The notes beneath the pieces are model-generated. The model had not been told where the DNA came from. It made no database searches and saw only the letters and a list, made by a program, of their open reading frames with translations. The position numbers were made by a program, and so were the translations under genes. Below are positions 15,918-24,505 of a DNA stretch of 64,000 bases, piece after piece. Each line of letters starts with the position of its first letter. The stretch's first letter is position 1. The stretch comes from an uncultured Collinsella sp. (GTDB lineage: Bacteria > Actinomycetota > Coriobacteriia > Coriobacteriales > Coriobacteriaceae): positions 87,246 to 151,245 of the forward strand of contig CAKULD010000008.1 of NCBI GenBank assembly GCA_934667065.1. Reading direction: 5' to 3'.

Positions 15918-17432
15918 TTAAGCCTGAGCGTTGGCGAACGCCTGCTTAACGCCCTCGGCGCGCACGACGGCGAGCGCCTTGACGACAAACTCCTCCAGGC
16001 CGGCGATCTGCGTAAGGTCCTCGCCCCACATCTGCTCGTTGGTGAGCACCTCGTGCACCAGCTCGGCATCCTCGGCACCGGCATGGGCGGCGTAAAAGTC
16101 GAGCACGAAGGCGTCGTCCTGGGCGGTGTATTCGGTGCCGTCGGCACGACGCAGGTGCAGGCCGTCGCCCTCGCGGGACACGAGCTCCTGCGTGTAGAAG
16201 GCGATGAGCGTAGCGAGACTCGTGGCAAGGCACTTGGGCAGGTTGCCGGTCTCGGCGACGTAGTCCTTGAGCGTGGGCAGGTCGCGGGCGCGCCACTTGG
16301 CGGTGGAGTTGAGGCAAATGGAGAGCAGCGCGTGATCGATAAACGGGTTATCGAAGCGGTTCTCGACGGCGGCGGCAAAGGCCTTGCAGTCCTCAACGTC
16401 CAGATCGGCGGCAAGGGTCGGGATGACCTCGTCGTAGAGCATAGTGTTCATAAAGCCGCGGACGGTCTCGTCGTGCATGCAGTCGCGCACGATATCGAAG
16501 CCGGCAACCCAGGAGCCCGGGACGAAGGCGGTGTGGGCACCGTTGAGGATGCGGACCTTGCGCTTCTTGTACGGGGTGACGTCGGGGGTCACGAAGACGC
16601 CGGGCAGGCCGGCCTTCACGAAGGGCAGGCGCTCCTTGAGCGACTCGTCTCCCTGGATGCCCCACATCTGGAAGGGCTCGCGCACGGCCAGGAACGGATC
16701 CTCGTAGCCCAGACGCTCAGCCACGGCAGCGGCCTCCTTGGGATCGCGAATGCGGCCTGGGACGATGGTGTCGACGAGCGTGGTGCAGATGGTGCAGTCG
16801 TTGGCCATCCACTGCGCAAACTCGTCCTCCCAGCCCCAGTCGCTCACGTACTGGTTCATGATGCGCAGTAGTTCCTCACCGTTGTGGTCGATGAGCTCGC
16901 AGGCGAGCACGATGACGCCCGGCTTGCCGGCAGCCCAGCGGGTGTGGAGTACCTGGGCAAGCTTGGCGGGAAAGCTCGCGGGCGGCATGTCGTCGGCCTT
17001 GCAGGACGGGTCGTAGGCGATGCCGGCCTCGGTGGTGTTGGAGACAATGATCTCCAGGTCATCGGAGACGGCGACCTCCATCATGGCGCGGTAGTCGTCC
17101 TCGCGGTACGGGTTGAGGCAGCGGCTGCAAGCGCTGATCACGCGGGACTCGTCGACCGTGTTGCCGTTCTCCTTGCCGCGCACCAGCACGGTGTACAGGT
17201 CGTCCTGGGCATTGATACCGTCGGCAAAGCCAAAGGCGCCGCTGATGGGCTGCACCATGACGACCTTGCCGTTCCAGCCGGTGGCCTCGTTGCCCATGTC
17301 AAAGAAGCGGTCCACGAAAGCGCGCAGGAAGTTGCCCTCGCCAAACTGCAGGACCTTCTCGGGGGCGTCCTTGGGAAGCAGGTAGCCCTCGTAGCCGATC
17401 TTCTCGAGCGTCTCGTAGCTGATGTTCTCCAT
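15918..17432 (-). CDS. uxaB: Tagaturonate reductase (altronate oxidoreductase)
   Basis: 504 residues of the mannitol dehydrogenase/UxaB family. The N-terminal nucleotide site is VLQFGEGNFLRAFVDRFFD; the C-terminal domain carries the catalytic-lysine region in RKVRILNGAHTAFVP (KxxxxNxxH-type). It reduces D-tagaturonate to D-altronate with NADH. The close match to the UxaB-specific N-terminus favours UxaB over UxuB (fructuronate). The start has an ideal AAGGAGATACATAG before ATG. It sits between uxaC and uxaA in one operon. Confidence 0.92.
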   Translation of the reverse strand: MENISYETLEKIGYEGYLLPKDAPEKVLQFGEGNFLRAFVDRFFDMGNEATGWNGKVVMVQPISGAFGFADGINAQDDLYTVLVRGKENGNTVDESRVISACSRCLNPYREDDYRAMMEVAVSDDLEIIVSNTTEAGIAYDPSCKADDMPPASFPAKLAQVLHTRWAAGKPGVIVLACELIDHNGEELLRIMNQYVSDWGWEDEFAQWMANDCTICTTLVDTIVPGRIRDPKEAAAVAERLGYEDPFLAVREPFQMWGIQGDESLKERLPFVKAGLPGVFVTPDVTPYKKRKVRILNGAHTAFVPGSWVAGFDIVRDCMHDETVRGFMNTMLYDEVIPTLAADLDVEDCKAFAAAVENRFDNPFIDHALLSICLNSTAKWRARDLPTLKDYVAETGNLPKCLATSLATLIAFYTQELVSREGDGLHLRRADGTEYTAQDDAFVLDFYAAHAGAEDAELVHEVLTNEQMWGEDLTQIAGLEEFVVKALAVVRAEGVKQAFANAQA

Positions 17433-17528
17433 CTATGTATCTCCTTAGGCGTTTGTTAGCTTGAAAGCTTGCCGGAGGCGCCGCGTGTGGCGACGGCGCT
17501 CCCGGGTTCGGTGTGGCTCGGTGCGGAC

Positions 17529-18956
17529 TTAGGCCTCGACGGTCTCCAGGTCAAAACCGAAGTAGCGGACGGAGTTGTTGTAGCTGATGTCGCGCACGAT
17601 TGTGCCCAGCAGCTCCATGTCGGCGGGGTACTTGCCCTGCTCGACCCACTCGCCGATCACACTGCACAGCACGCGGCGGAAGTACTCGTGACGCGGATAG
17701 GACAGGAAGGAACGGGAGTCGGTGAGCATGCCGACGAAGTTGCCCAGAACGCCCTCGTTGGCAAGGGCCGTGAGCTGCTCGCGCATGCCGACCTCGTTGT
17801 CGTTGAACCACCAAGCGGAACCGTTCTGGATCTTGCCGGCAGTCGGGGCCTCCTGGAAGCAGCCCATGACGGTGTCGATCATGGTGTTGTCGATGGGGTT
17901 CAGGCTGTACAGGATGGTCTTGGGCAGGCCGCAGGTCTCCTGGATGAAGTTGAGGAAATCGGCGAGCTGGTCGGACGGCGTGTAGTTGGAGATGCAGTCG
18001 TAACCGGTATCGGGACCGAGCTTGGCGAACATGGCACGGTTGTTGTCGCGCTTACAGCCAAAGTGCAGCTGCATAGCCCAGCCCAGACGGACATACTCGC
18101 CGGCGACAAACTGCATAAAGGCGGTCTTGTACTTGAGGACCTCTTCCTCGGTGAGCGGCTCGGCGGCCAGGCCCTTAGCGAAGATGGCCTCGATCTCGTC
18201 GGCGCTGGCCGGGACGTACATAACGTAGTCAAGCGCGTGGTCGGAGGCGCGGCAGCCCAGCTCGTGGGCGACATCGTAGCGCCTGGAGATGGCGGCCTTC
18301 ATGCCCTCGAAGTCATTGACCTCGACGCCGGCGACCTCGGAGAGGTGCTTGCAGTAGTCCGCGAACTCTTGGCCACGCTCGATGCGCAGAGCGGCGTCGG
18401 GACGCATGGCCGGGACGACCTGGACGTCGAAGCTCTCGTCGGCGGCAATCTTCTTGTGCCACTCAAAGCTGTCGGCAGGGTCGTCGGTGGTGCAAATCAT
18501 GCGGACGTTGGACTGCTTGATCAAGTTGCGGCAGGTGAAGCTGGCCTCGGCGAGCTTAGCGTTGGCGAGGTCCCAGACCTCCTGGGCGGTATTGCCGTTG
18601 AGGACGCCCTCGTAGCCAAAGAAACGCTTGAGCTCCAGGTGGCTCCACTCAAAGACGGGGTTGCCCACGCAACGACCCAGGGTCTCGGCCCACTTCTGGA
18701 ACTTCTCGCGAGCAGGGGCATCGCCGGTGATGAAGCGCTCGTCAACGCCGTTGGCGCGCATCAGGCGCCACTTGTAGTGGTCGCCGCCCAGCCAAACCTC
18801 GGTGATGTTCTCAAAACGCTTGTCATCCCAGATCTCCTTGGGAGAGATGTGGCAGTGGTAGTCGACGATGGGCATGCCCTCGGCAAAGTTGTGGAACAGC
18901 TCCTCGCCGGTCTTGGTGCTCAGCAGGAAATCCTGATCGTCCATGAAGTTTTTCAT
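17529..18956 (-). CDS. uxaC: Glucuronate/galacturonate isomerase
   Basis: About 475 residues. The N-terminus holds MPIVDYHCHISPKEI, the metal-binding HxH of the amidohydrolase-like uronate isomerases, and WLGGDHYKWRLMRANG is characteristic of UxaC. It interconverts D-galacturonate and D-tagaturonate (also glucuronate and fructuronate), step one of the pathway. The ATG at 18956 follows AGAGGGG; 48 further upstream in-frame codons are ignored because they run into the operator region. Two perfect GGTGAACGTTCACC sites lie 54-105 bases upstream. Confidence 0.94.
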   Translation of the reverse strand: MKNFMDDQDFLLSTKTGEELFHNFAEGMPIVDYHCHISPKEIWDDKRFENITEVWLGGDHYKWRLMRANGVDERFITGDAPAREKFQKWAETLGRCVGNPVFEWSHLELKRFFGYEGVLNGNTAQEVWDLANAKLAEASFTCRNLIKQSNVRMICTTDDPADSFEWHKKIAADESFDVQVVPAMRPDAALRIERGQEFADYCKHLSEVAGVEVNDFEGMKAAISRRYDVAHELGCRASDHALDYVMYVPASADEIEAIFAKGLAAEPLTEEEVLKYKTAFMQFVAGEYVRLGWAMQLHFGCKRDNNRAMFAKLGPDTGYDCISNYTPSDQLADFLNFIQETCGLPKTILYSLNPIDNTMIDTVMGCFQEAPTAGKIQNGSAWWFNDNEVGMREQLTALANEGVLGNFVGMLTDSRSFLSYPRHEYFRRVLCSVIGEWVEQGKYPADMELLGTIVRDISYNNSVRYFGFDLETVEA

Positions 18957-19009
18957 CAAACAACCCCTCTGTTGGCGGAGCGGGTGCACCGTGCGCCCGT
19001 TATCCTCTA

Positions 19010-19023
19010 GGTGAACGTTCACC
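19010..19023. promoter_or_regulatory. LacI-type operator, proximal to uxaC
   Basis: GGTGAACGTTCACC, a perfect 14-bp palindrome 54 bases upstream of the uxaC ATG, centred 38 bp from an identical site. Confidence 0.82.
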
Positions 19024-19047
19024 ATCTTAGTGCATTTGTTACGTACA

Positions 19048-19061
19048 GGTGAACGTTCACC
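19048..19061. promoter_or_regulatory. LacI-type operator, distal to uxaC
   Basis: GGTGAACGTTCACC again, extended to a 16-bp palindrome by flanking A and T. A weaker half-site (GGTGAACGGTCGAT) follows at 19074. Confidence 0.82.
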
Positions 19062-19134
19062 TAACCACCATGGGGTGAACGGTCGATTTTGGCGGGTCAA
19101 CGGTTACTGGGCGTGGAGCCCAACGATCTTATTT

Positions 19135-19318
19135 TCAGGTCTAATACTTTTCCCGAGAAGTGAACGAGTCAAAACGGACCCCCGGAGCATCGACACTTTT
19201 GGCGGCTCATTTCCTGCGGTTTTGCCGTTGGAATCCTGCGGTTTAGGCGCCAAAAAGTGTGGATGCTTCAGGGGTCCAAATAAGGTCGTTCACTTCTCGG
19301 GAAAAGTATTAGACCTGA
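19135..19318. repeat. 184-bp long palindromic element
   Basis: The outer 33 bp (19135-19167) are the exact reverse complement of 19286-19318. Inside, about 30 bp near 19176-19204 pair imperfectly with 19246-19276, leaving a loop of about 40 bases. It fills the gap between the uxaC operators and the end of the LacI gene. No ORF of note lies in it. It could be a non-autonomous mobile palindrome (MITE-like) or a structured RNA; no target-site duplication is evident. Confidence 0.8.
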
Positions 19319-19375
19319 TTGTAGGTAGGTTATACGGATGTGGCCGCGAGCCTCGCCGGAGGTACCCGCCCCCGA

Positions 19376-20455
19376 CTAGATACCAGCGAGCTTGCAGTAA
19401 CGATCGACGTTGCTGGCAAACACCATCTCCACGGCACCCTTTTGCACGGGGTCCGCAGGCGCTTTACCCCACAGCAAGTAATTGCCCAGCGTCTTGGCAC
19501 CGCGGTAGGCCAAACCCACCGGATCCTTATAGACGATATTAGTAAAGATACCGCGACGCAGAGCAAGCGCGCTCTCGGGGAACAGGTCGTTGCCGATCAC
19601 CATGACCTCGCCCGCCTTGCCGGCCGAAACGAGCGCATCGGCCACCAGCTCGGAGCCCACCGCGAACACACTGCAGATAAGCTCGGGTGCATCCGGGCCA
19701 TTGAGACGGTTCTTGAGCTCGCGCTCGAGCTGCTTGACTTGGGCGTGCGCACCGGTAAGATCCTCGACCTGCCAGGGAACATTATGCTCGCGCAGGTACG
19801 TATGGAAGGCGCGGGCGGTCAGGTAGTGCGAATCGGTATAGGGATCGCCCGCCAAGAGTAGAACGCGGGCATCGGCACCAGCGGCATGAACCAGGTTGGC
19901 CGCCTGCTCGGCCATTAGGCTACCCGCTGTCGAATAATCGGCCAAGCTGGCCCCCAGGCGGTCGAGATGCGGACGGTCGCCATCGACGAGCTCAATCGCC
20001 ACGCCTGCCTCGGCGATCTGCTCCAGCAGATGGGTCGCGCGGTCGTCGCCCGGAACGTAAGCGAGCAGGCCGTCGATCTTCTCGCCCACCTGCAGGCGCT
20101 CATCGATTTGCTCGAGTGCATCGGCATAGCCGCCGACGCCAAACTCGACGCGCTCGACGCTAATGCCCTGGTCGATAACCTCCTGCTCAAAGCGGTTGCA
20201 GCCTTCCCACAGGTAGCGATAGAAGTAAGCACCCTCGCGCGATGCGCACGGCAGGCAAAAGATCAGGTTGATGTCCTTGCGACGCAGACTCGAAGCGCTC
20301 GTGTTGCGGTGATAGCCCATCTCCTCGGCCTTATCGTTAACTTTGGCGCGCACGGACTCGCTCACGCCGGCCTTGCCCGTCAGGGCTTTGTGCACGGTAT
20401 TGATGGAAACGCCGAGCTCGGCGGCTATGTCCTTCATGGTTACGCGAGCGCTCAT
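19376..20455 (-). CDS. LacI-family transcriptional regulator
   Basis: 359 residues. The N-terminal helix-turn-helix is VTMKDIAAELGVSINTVHKA (about 5-24), followed by a hinge and a periplasmic-binding-protein-like effector domain. The ATG at 20455 has CCGGAG upstream. It is the only LacI-type protein in the locus. The GGTGAACGTTCACC dyads ahead of GH105, the symporter and uxaC fit the even-spaced palindromes recognised by LacI proteins, so it is the probable regulator of the pectin genes. The effector, perhaps galacturonate or a pathway intermediate, is inference. No such site is seen before its own gene. Confidence 0.9.
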   Translation of the reverse strand: MSARVTMKDIAAELGVSINTVHKALTGKAGVSESVRAKVNDKAEEMGYHRNTSASSLRRKDINLIFCLPCASREGAYFYRYLWEGCNRFEQEVIDQGISVERVEFGVGGYADALEQIDERLQVGEKIDGLLAYVPGDDRATHLLEQIAEAGVAIELVDGDRPHLDRLGASLADYSTAGSLMAEQAANLVHAAGADARVLLLAGDPYTDSHYLTARAFHTYLREHNVPWQVEDLTGAHAQVKQLERELKNRLNGPDAPELICSVFAVGSELVADALVSAGKAGEVMVIGNDLFPESALALRRGIFTNIVYKDPVGLAYRGAKTLGNYLLWGKAPADPVQKGAVEMVFASNVDRYCKLAGI

Positions 20456-20548
20456 GGGATTACTCCGGTGTTGGTAAGTTGCTAATTAACAATACGGTTA
20501 ACGATACCCCAAAATCACTCGTCCACTCGCCGCGCCTACCCCCAAATG

Positions 20549-20586
20549 CGAAAAACGCCCCGCGAACGGATGCTCGCGGGGCGTTT
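20549..20586 (-). terminator. Rho-independent terminator
   Basis: A perfect 13-bp stem (20553-20565 with 20574-20586) with the minus-strand T-run partly inside the stem base. It lies 15 bases after the stop of the FeoB-associated protein gene. Confidence 0.88.
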
Positions 20587-20600
20587 GAGCCAGGGTTTTA

Positions 20601-20801
20601 TTACCGAATGCCGCGACCAAGATCCTCGGCAATCTTGTCCACGCCTTTAAGCGCCGCGCAGGTCTTCTTGTTGGAGCAATGCCCCGTGCAAACGCCGCCC
20701 TGGGCGCAGTCGGCGCAAGTGCCCTTACGGTAGATGCGCACGCACACGGCGACAAACGCAATACCGATCACAGCCAGAACAACGATATCGATAGGTGCCA
20801 T
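20601..20801 (-). CDS. FeoB-associated Cys-rich membrane protein
   Basis: 66 residues. One N-terminal membrane helix (about 5-22) is followed by a short cytoplasmic tail with five cysteines (CADCAQGGVC...C...C). This is the FeoB-associated family, found next to FeoB in Gram-positive bacteria; its role in ferrous iron uptake is not settled. It lies downstream of feoB but past a terminator, so expression may be by readthrough or from its own promoter. Confidence 0.82.
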   Translation of the reverse strand: MAPIDIVVLAVIGIAFVAVCVRIYRKGTCADCAQGGVCTGHCSNKKTCAALKGVDKIAEDLGRGIR

Positions 20802-20907
20802 AGCAAGCCTCCTCTAGTTAACCACCACTTACTTTACACCATCCCCCATCTGCCAAAAAGGGACAGGTTTATTTTGGTCGCTTTTATCTGCGGAAACGCC
20901 ACATCTC

Positions 20908-20943
20908 CCAAAAAGCCCGGGTATCGTCGGGATACCCGGGCTT
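20908..20943 (-). terminator. Rho-independent terminator after feoB
   Basis: A perfect 13-bp stem AAGCCCGGGTATC/GATACCCGGGCTT (20913-20925 with 20931-20943) followed by TTTGG on the minus strand, 30 bases beyond the feoB stop. Confidence 0.88.
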
Positions 20944-20972
20944 CGCGGAAAGGGACTGGTCCTTATTTGGAC

Positions 20973-23300
20973 TTAGGCGGAAACAGCGGCGGAGGCGGTG
21001 TTGGTCTCGTCCTCGTCGGTCCAGGCATGCTTGGGCATGGGACGGAAGATCTGGAAGAGCATCGCGACCAGCAGCACGATAGCGACAACCGTCCAGATAC
21101 CAAACTGACCCAGAACAAGCAGGTTATAGAACTGGTTGATGAACAGGCCGATCACCCAAGCGAAGGCGCACTCGTAACCGATGGCGATCGCGGTCCACTT
21201 GCCGGAGTCCATCTGGTTACGGATGGTGCCCATAGCGGCAAAGCACGGAGCGCACAGCAGGTTGAAGGCACCAAAGGCAACGCAGGCACCCATGGTCGGG
21301 AACATGCCGGCGAACGCGGTCCACAGGCTCGGGTCGGTCTCGGCAGCGTCGGCAACGGACAGCAGCGAACCGGCGGTAGCGACGACGTTCTCCTTGGCAA
21401 CGAGGCCCGAGACGGTCAGCGCGGTTGCCTGCCAGGTGCTAAAGCCGAGCGGCGCGAAGATCCAAGCGACCAGGTTGCCGAGCATGGCGAGCACGGAGTA
21501 GTCCATGAACTCCTCGGGGATGCCCTCCATAGCGGGCAGGAAGCCGAAGGCGCCATTGTAGGTACCAAAGTTGGACAGGAACCAAACCACAACGGTAGAG
21601 GCGAAGATGACCGTGCCGGCCTTCTTGATAAAGGCCCAGCAGCGCTCCCACACGTGCAGCGCCCAAGAGCGGATCGCCGGGAAGTGGTAGGCAGGCAGCT
21701 CCATGACAAACGGGGTCGGGCGGCCGGCGAAGAGCTTGGTCTTCTTGAGCATGAGGCCCGAAGCAATGACGGCAAAGACGCCCAGGAAGTAGAACAGCGG
21801 GCTGATCCACGCGGCGGTGGTGGAAGAGTCGCCGATGATGGAGCCCATGAGCAGGGCGATGATCGGCAGCTTAGCGCCGCAGGGGATGAACGTGGTGGTC
21901 ATGACCGTCATGCGGCGGTCCTTCTCGTTCTCGATGGTCTTGGTAGCCATGACGCCGGGGACGCCGCAGCCCGAAGACACGAGCATAGGAATGAAGGACT
22001 TACCGGACAGGCCAAAGCGGCGGAACACGCGGTCCATGATGAAGGCGACGCGGGCCATGTAGCCGCAGTCCTCCAAGAAGGACAGCATCACAAAGAGCAG
22101 GAACATCTGCGGCACGAAGCCGAAGATGGCGCCCAGGCCGCCGACGATACCGTCACAGACGAGCGAATCGACCAGGCCGCCGTCCTCGGTGCCGCCCGCC
22201 ACGAGGGCGTCGTGCACCACGGTGGTGATGCCCGGGACATAGGGGCCATACTCCGCGGGATCGACCGAATCGGCGTCGTCGCCTGCGGCCTCCACGGCCT
22301 CGTCGTAGGCATCGCGGCCCTGACCCAGCACGTACCAGCCGTCGGTACCAAAGAGCTGGTCGTTGGTGAAGTCGGTCACCGTGCCACCCAGGGTGGAAAC
22401 GGCAATGTAGTACACGCAGAACATGATGACGACAAAGATCGGCAGGCCCAAAATACGGTTGGTGACCATGCGGTCGATCTTCTCGGAGGTGCTCATCTTG
22501 GCCGGGGCCTTGGTCATGCACTCGTCAATGATGTGGGCGATCAGGCCGTAACGCTCGCCGGTGATGATGGACTCGGCGTCGTCGTCGCAATCCTGCTCGC
22601 ACTGGGCGACCAGCTCTTCAACGCGAGCGGCCTTCTCCTTGGTGAGGTTGATGAGCTTGCAGGCGTCCGCATCGCGCTCGAACAGCTTGACGGCGTAGTA
22701 GCGGCGCTTGTTGGCGGGAACGCTTGCCGACAGGTTGTTCTCGATGTGCGTCAGAACATCCTCGATGGAGGAGTCGAACTTGTGCTCCGGCACCTGGCCC
22801 TTGGAAGCGGCGGACTGCTTAACCTGGTCGAAGAGCTCCTTGATACCCTTGTTCTTAAGAGCCGAGATCATCATGACCGGGCAGCCGAGCTTCTTGGAGA
22901 GTTTGGCGGTGTCGATCTTGTCGCCGTTCTTCTCGACCAGGTCGGCCATGTTGAGGGCGACGACCACGGGCAGGCCGGTCTCGATGACCTGAAGCGCCAG
23001 GTACAGGTTACGCTCCAAGTTAGTGGCGTCGACCACCTGAACGACGACATCGGGCTCGCCGCTCATGAGGTAGTCGCGCGAGCACTGCTCCTCGGGGCTG
23101 TAGGGGGAAAGCGAGTAGATGCCGGGGAGGTCCGTGATGGTGACGTTCTTGTCACTCAGGAGCTTGGCTTCCTTTTTCTCAACCGTGACACCGGGCCAGT
23201 TGCCAACATAGCCGTTGGCGCCGGTGATCAGGTTGAAAAGCGTGGTCTTGCCGCAGTTGGGGTTACCCGCCAGCGCGACATGGATCTGAGAATCCGCCAT
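20973..23300 (-). CDS. feoB: Ferrous iron transporter FeoB
   Basis: 775 residues. The N-terminal G domain has G1 GNPNCGKTTLFN (about 12), G3 DLPG, G4 NMAD and G5 SALKNKG. A helical spacer follows to about residue 270. The C-terminal transport domain has about 11 membrane segments and two Gate motifs (SSGCGVPGVMATKT; CAPCFAAMGTI). It moves Fe2+ into the cell. Two FeoA genes lie upstream on the same strand, and a FeoB-associated gene downstream, giving a complete feo locus. Confidence 0.96.
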   Translation of the reverse strand: MADSQIHVALAGNPNCGKTTLFNLITGANGYVGNWPGVTVEKKEAKLLSDKNVTITDLPGIYSLSPYSPEEQCSRDYLMSGEPDVVVQVVDATNLERNLYLALQVIETGLPVVVALNMADLVEKNGDKIDTAKLSKKLGCPVMMISALKNKGIKELFDQVKQSAASKGQVPEHKFDSSIEDVLTHIENNLSASVPANKRRYYAVKLFERDADACKLINLTKEKAARVEELVAQCEQDCDDDAESIITGERYGLIAHIIDECMTKAPAKMSTSEKIDRMVTNRILGLPIFVVIMFCVYYIAVSTLGGTVTDFTNDQLFGTDGWYVLGQGRDAYDEAVEAAGDDADSVDPAEYGPYVPGITTVVHDALVAGGTEDGGLVDSLVCDGIVGGLGAIFGFVPQMFLLFVMLSFLEDCGYMARVAFIMDRVFRRFGLSGKSFIPMLVSSGCGVPGVMATKTIENEKDRRMTVMTTTFIPCGAKLPIIALLMGSIIGDSSTTAAWISPLFYFLGVFAVIASGLMLKKTKLFAGRPTPFVMELPAYHFPAIRSWALHVWERCWAFIKKAGTVIFASTVVVWFLSNFGTYNGAFGFLPAMEGIPEEFMDYSVLAMLGNLVAWIFAPLGFSTWQATALTVSGLVAKENVVATAGSLLSVADAAETDPSLWTAFAGMFPTMGACVAFGAFNLLCAPCFAAMGTIRNQMDSGKWTAIAIGYECAFAWVIGLFINQFYNLLVLGQFGIWTVVAIVLLVAMLFQIFRPMPKHAWTDEDETNTASAAVSA

Positions 23301-23423
23301 TCAATCCTTCTTCCTTGTTTGCCCGCGCTGCTTTCTCCGCGCAGGCCGAATATGTGCATCAAAAGTGCTGGATAAGTTAGAAAAATCTAACTCTATCTGC
23401 AGAAATATCCGCCAAAGGGCCCA

Positions 23424-23645
23424 TTACTGGACCTCGACGACAGCGGCCTCCTCCTTGCGGATGGAAAGCTCGTAGCCGCGCACGTTGATCTCGACCGGAT
23501 CACCGAGCGGAGCGACCTTCACGACCTTGAACGAAGTGCCCTTGATGAGGCCCAGGTCCATAAGGTGGCGACGGAGTGCGCCCTCGCCGTGAAGCTTGAC
23601 GATGGTAGAGCTCTCGCCCACCTTAACGTCACCCAACGTCTTCAT
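23424..23645 (-). CDS. feoA: FeoA domain protein, proximal to feoB
   Basis: 73 residues forming an SH3-like FeoA domain: RRHLMDLGLIKGTSFKVVKV and GDPVEINVRGYELSIRKEEA. FeoA proteins bind FeoB at the membrane and help Fe2+ transport. AAAGGGGG lies before the ATG. It is the second of two tandem FeoA genes, about 120 bases ahead of feoB. Confidence 0.92.
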   Translation of the reverse strand: MKTLGDVKVGESSTIVKLHGEGALRRHLMDLGLIKGTSFKVVKVAPLGDPVEINVRGYELSIRKEEAAVVEVQ

Positions 23646-23684
23646 TTACTTGTCCCCCTTTCAGTACTTACAGGATGCCGTCGG

Positions 23685-23927
23685 CTAGCCAACGGTCATG
23701 ATGTGCATGGCGACTTTGGAATCGATGCCAAAGCGCGCACCAAGCACGGTGACGATGATGTTGGCGCCACTCGAGCTCACCACATGAATCTCGCTGCCTT
23801 CGACAAAGCCCAGATCCTTAAGGTGATGCTTCATGTCCTCGTTGCCCTTTACCCGAGACACGTGCACCGTTTCGCCCGCCTTCACCATCGAAAGCGGCAT
23901 GGCCGGCATCTGCGGTCCGCTAGACAT
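23685..23927 (-). CDS. FeoA domain protein, first gene of the feo operon
   Basis: About 80 residues. MKHHLKDLGFVEGSEIHVV and VLGARFGIDSKVAMHI are the usual FeoA core. The ATG at 23927 is chosen because TAGGAGTC precedes it; 15 more in-frame codons have no binding site. Two FeoA genes ahead of one FeoB are common in anaerobes. The operon promoter should lie between 23928 and 24060, where a 12-bp inverted repeat is found. Confidence 0.9.
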   Translation of the reverse strand: MSSGPQMPAMPLSMVKAGETVHVSRVKGNEDMKHHLKDLGFVEGSEIHVVSSSGANIIVTVLGARFGIDSKVAMHIMTVG

Positions 23928-23971
23928 GACTTGACTCCTAACATCGGTTCGTCCATAACATCGACGCAGCA

Positions 23972-24023
23972 AAAGTTAACCACATCTATGTTCGCCTTAG
24001 TAAACTAGCACGTGGTTAACTTT
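23972..24023. promoter_or_regulatory. Inverted repeat in the feo promoter region
   Basis: AAAGTTAACCAC (23972-23983) and its exact complement GTGGTTAACTTT (24012-24023), separated by 28 bases, lie 45-96 bases ahead of the first feoA. It could be the paired binding site of an iron-sensing repressor (DtxR/IdeR or Fur type), but the sequence matches no classic box closely. Confidence 0.5.
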
Positions 24024-24074
24024 TTGGAAAGGGTCCCTATTCAGTTTTCGGAAAAGTTTCCTATATGAAACAAG

Positions 24075-24111
24075 CAAGGCACGGCAGGGGCTATCCCTTT
24101 GCCGTGCCTTG
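24075..24111 (-). terminator. Hairpin, likely terminator of the HPr-like gene
   Basis: A perfect 12-bp stem CAAGGCACGGCA/TGCCGTGCCTTG with a 13-base loop, followed on the minus strand by CTTGTTTC, a weak T-tract. Confidence 0.6.
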
Positions 24112-24124
24112 TCATACCAATTCA

Positions 24125-24153
24125 TGTGACAAAGGAACTGTCCCTTTGTCACA
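24125..24153. repeat. Short palindrome TGTGACAAAGG...CCTTTGTCACA
   Basis: An 11-bp inverted repeat around a 7-base loop, lying 12 bases after the HPr-like stop. It looks like a REP-type unit; it has no T-run. Confidence 0.65.
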
Positions 24154-24164
24154 TTACACTGCGC

Positions 24165-24413
24165 TTAGAGCGAAAGGTTTCTGATCGACGTGACGCACGA
24201 AGCCTCGTCTACGCCCGAAACGCGGAAGATGATGTCCTCGCCGCACTCGCCGTAGAGAGCCATGAGGCCCATAACGTCGCGACCATCGGTATGGCGGTCG
24301 CCAATGCTGACCGACACGTCACTACGATGTCTGGCGATGATGTCATAAAGCAGCGCAACCGGGCGGGCATGCAGTCCCAACGGATCTTTAATCGTCTTTG
24401 TAAACTCGACCAT
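24165..24413 (-). CDS. HPr-family phosphocarrier protein
   Basis: 82 residues. LGLHARPVALL holds the phosphorylatable His15 of HPr. The regulatory region reads GRDVMGLMAL, so Asp stands at position 46 where Firmicutes HPr has the Ser that HPrK phosphorylates. It may carry phosphate from enzyme I to sugar IIA proteins; no other PTS gene is nearby. The ATG at 24413 has GGAGGGGAC just upstream. Confidence 0.85.
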   Translation of the reverse strand: MVEFTKTIKDPLGLHARPVALLYDIIARHRSDVSVSIGDRHTDGRDVMGLMALYGECGEDIIFRVSGVDEASCVTSIRNLSL

Positions 24414-24505
24414 GTCCCCTCCCGCGGCATCGAACATTCGGCCGGCAAACCCAGCCACGTGGTAGTTATTGTAGCGTTAGATGCTTGTCGAGTGCCCTTT
24501 CGGAT

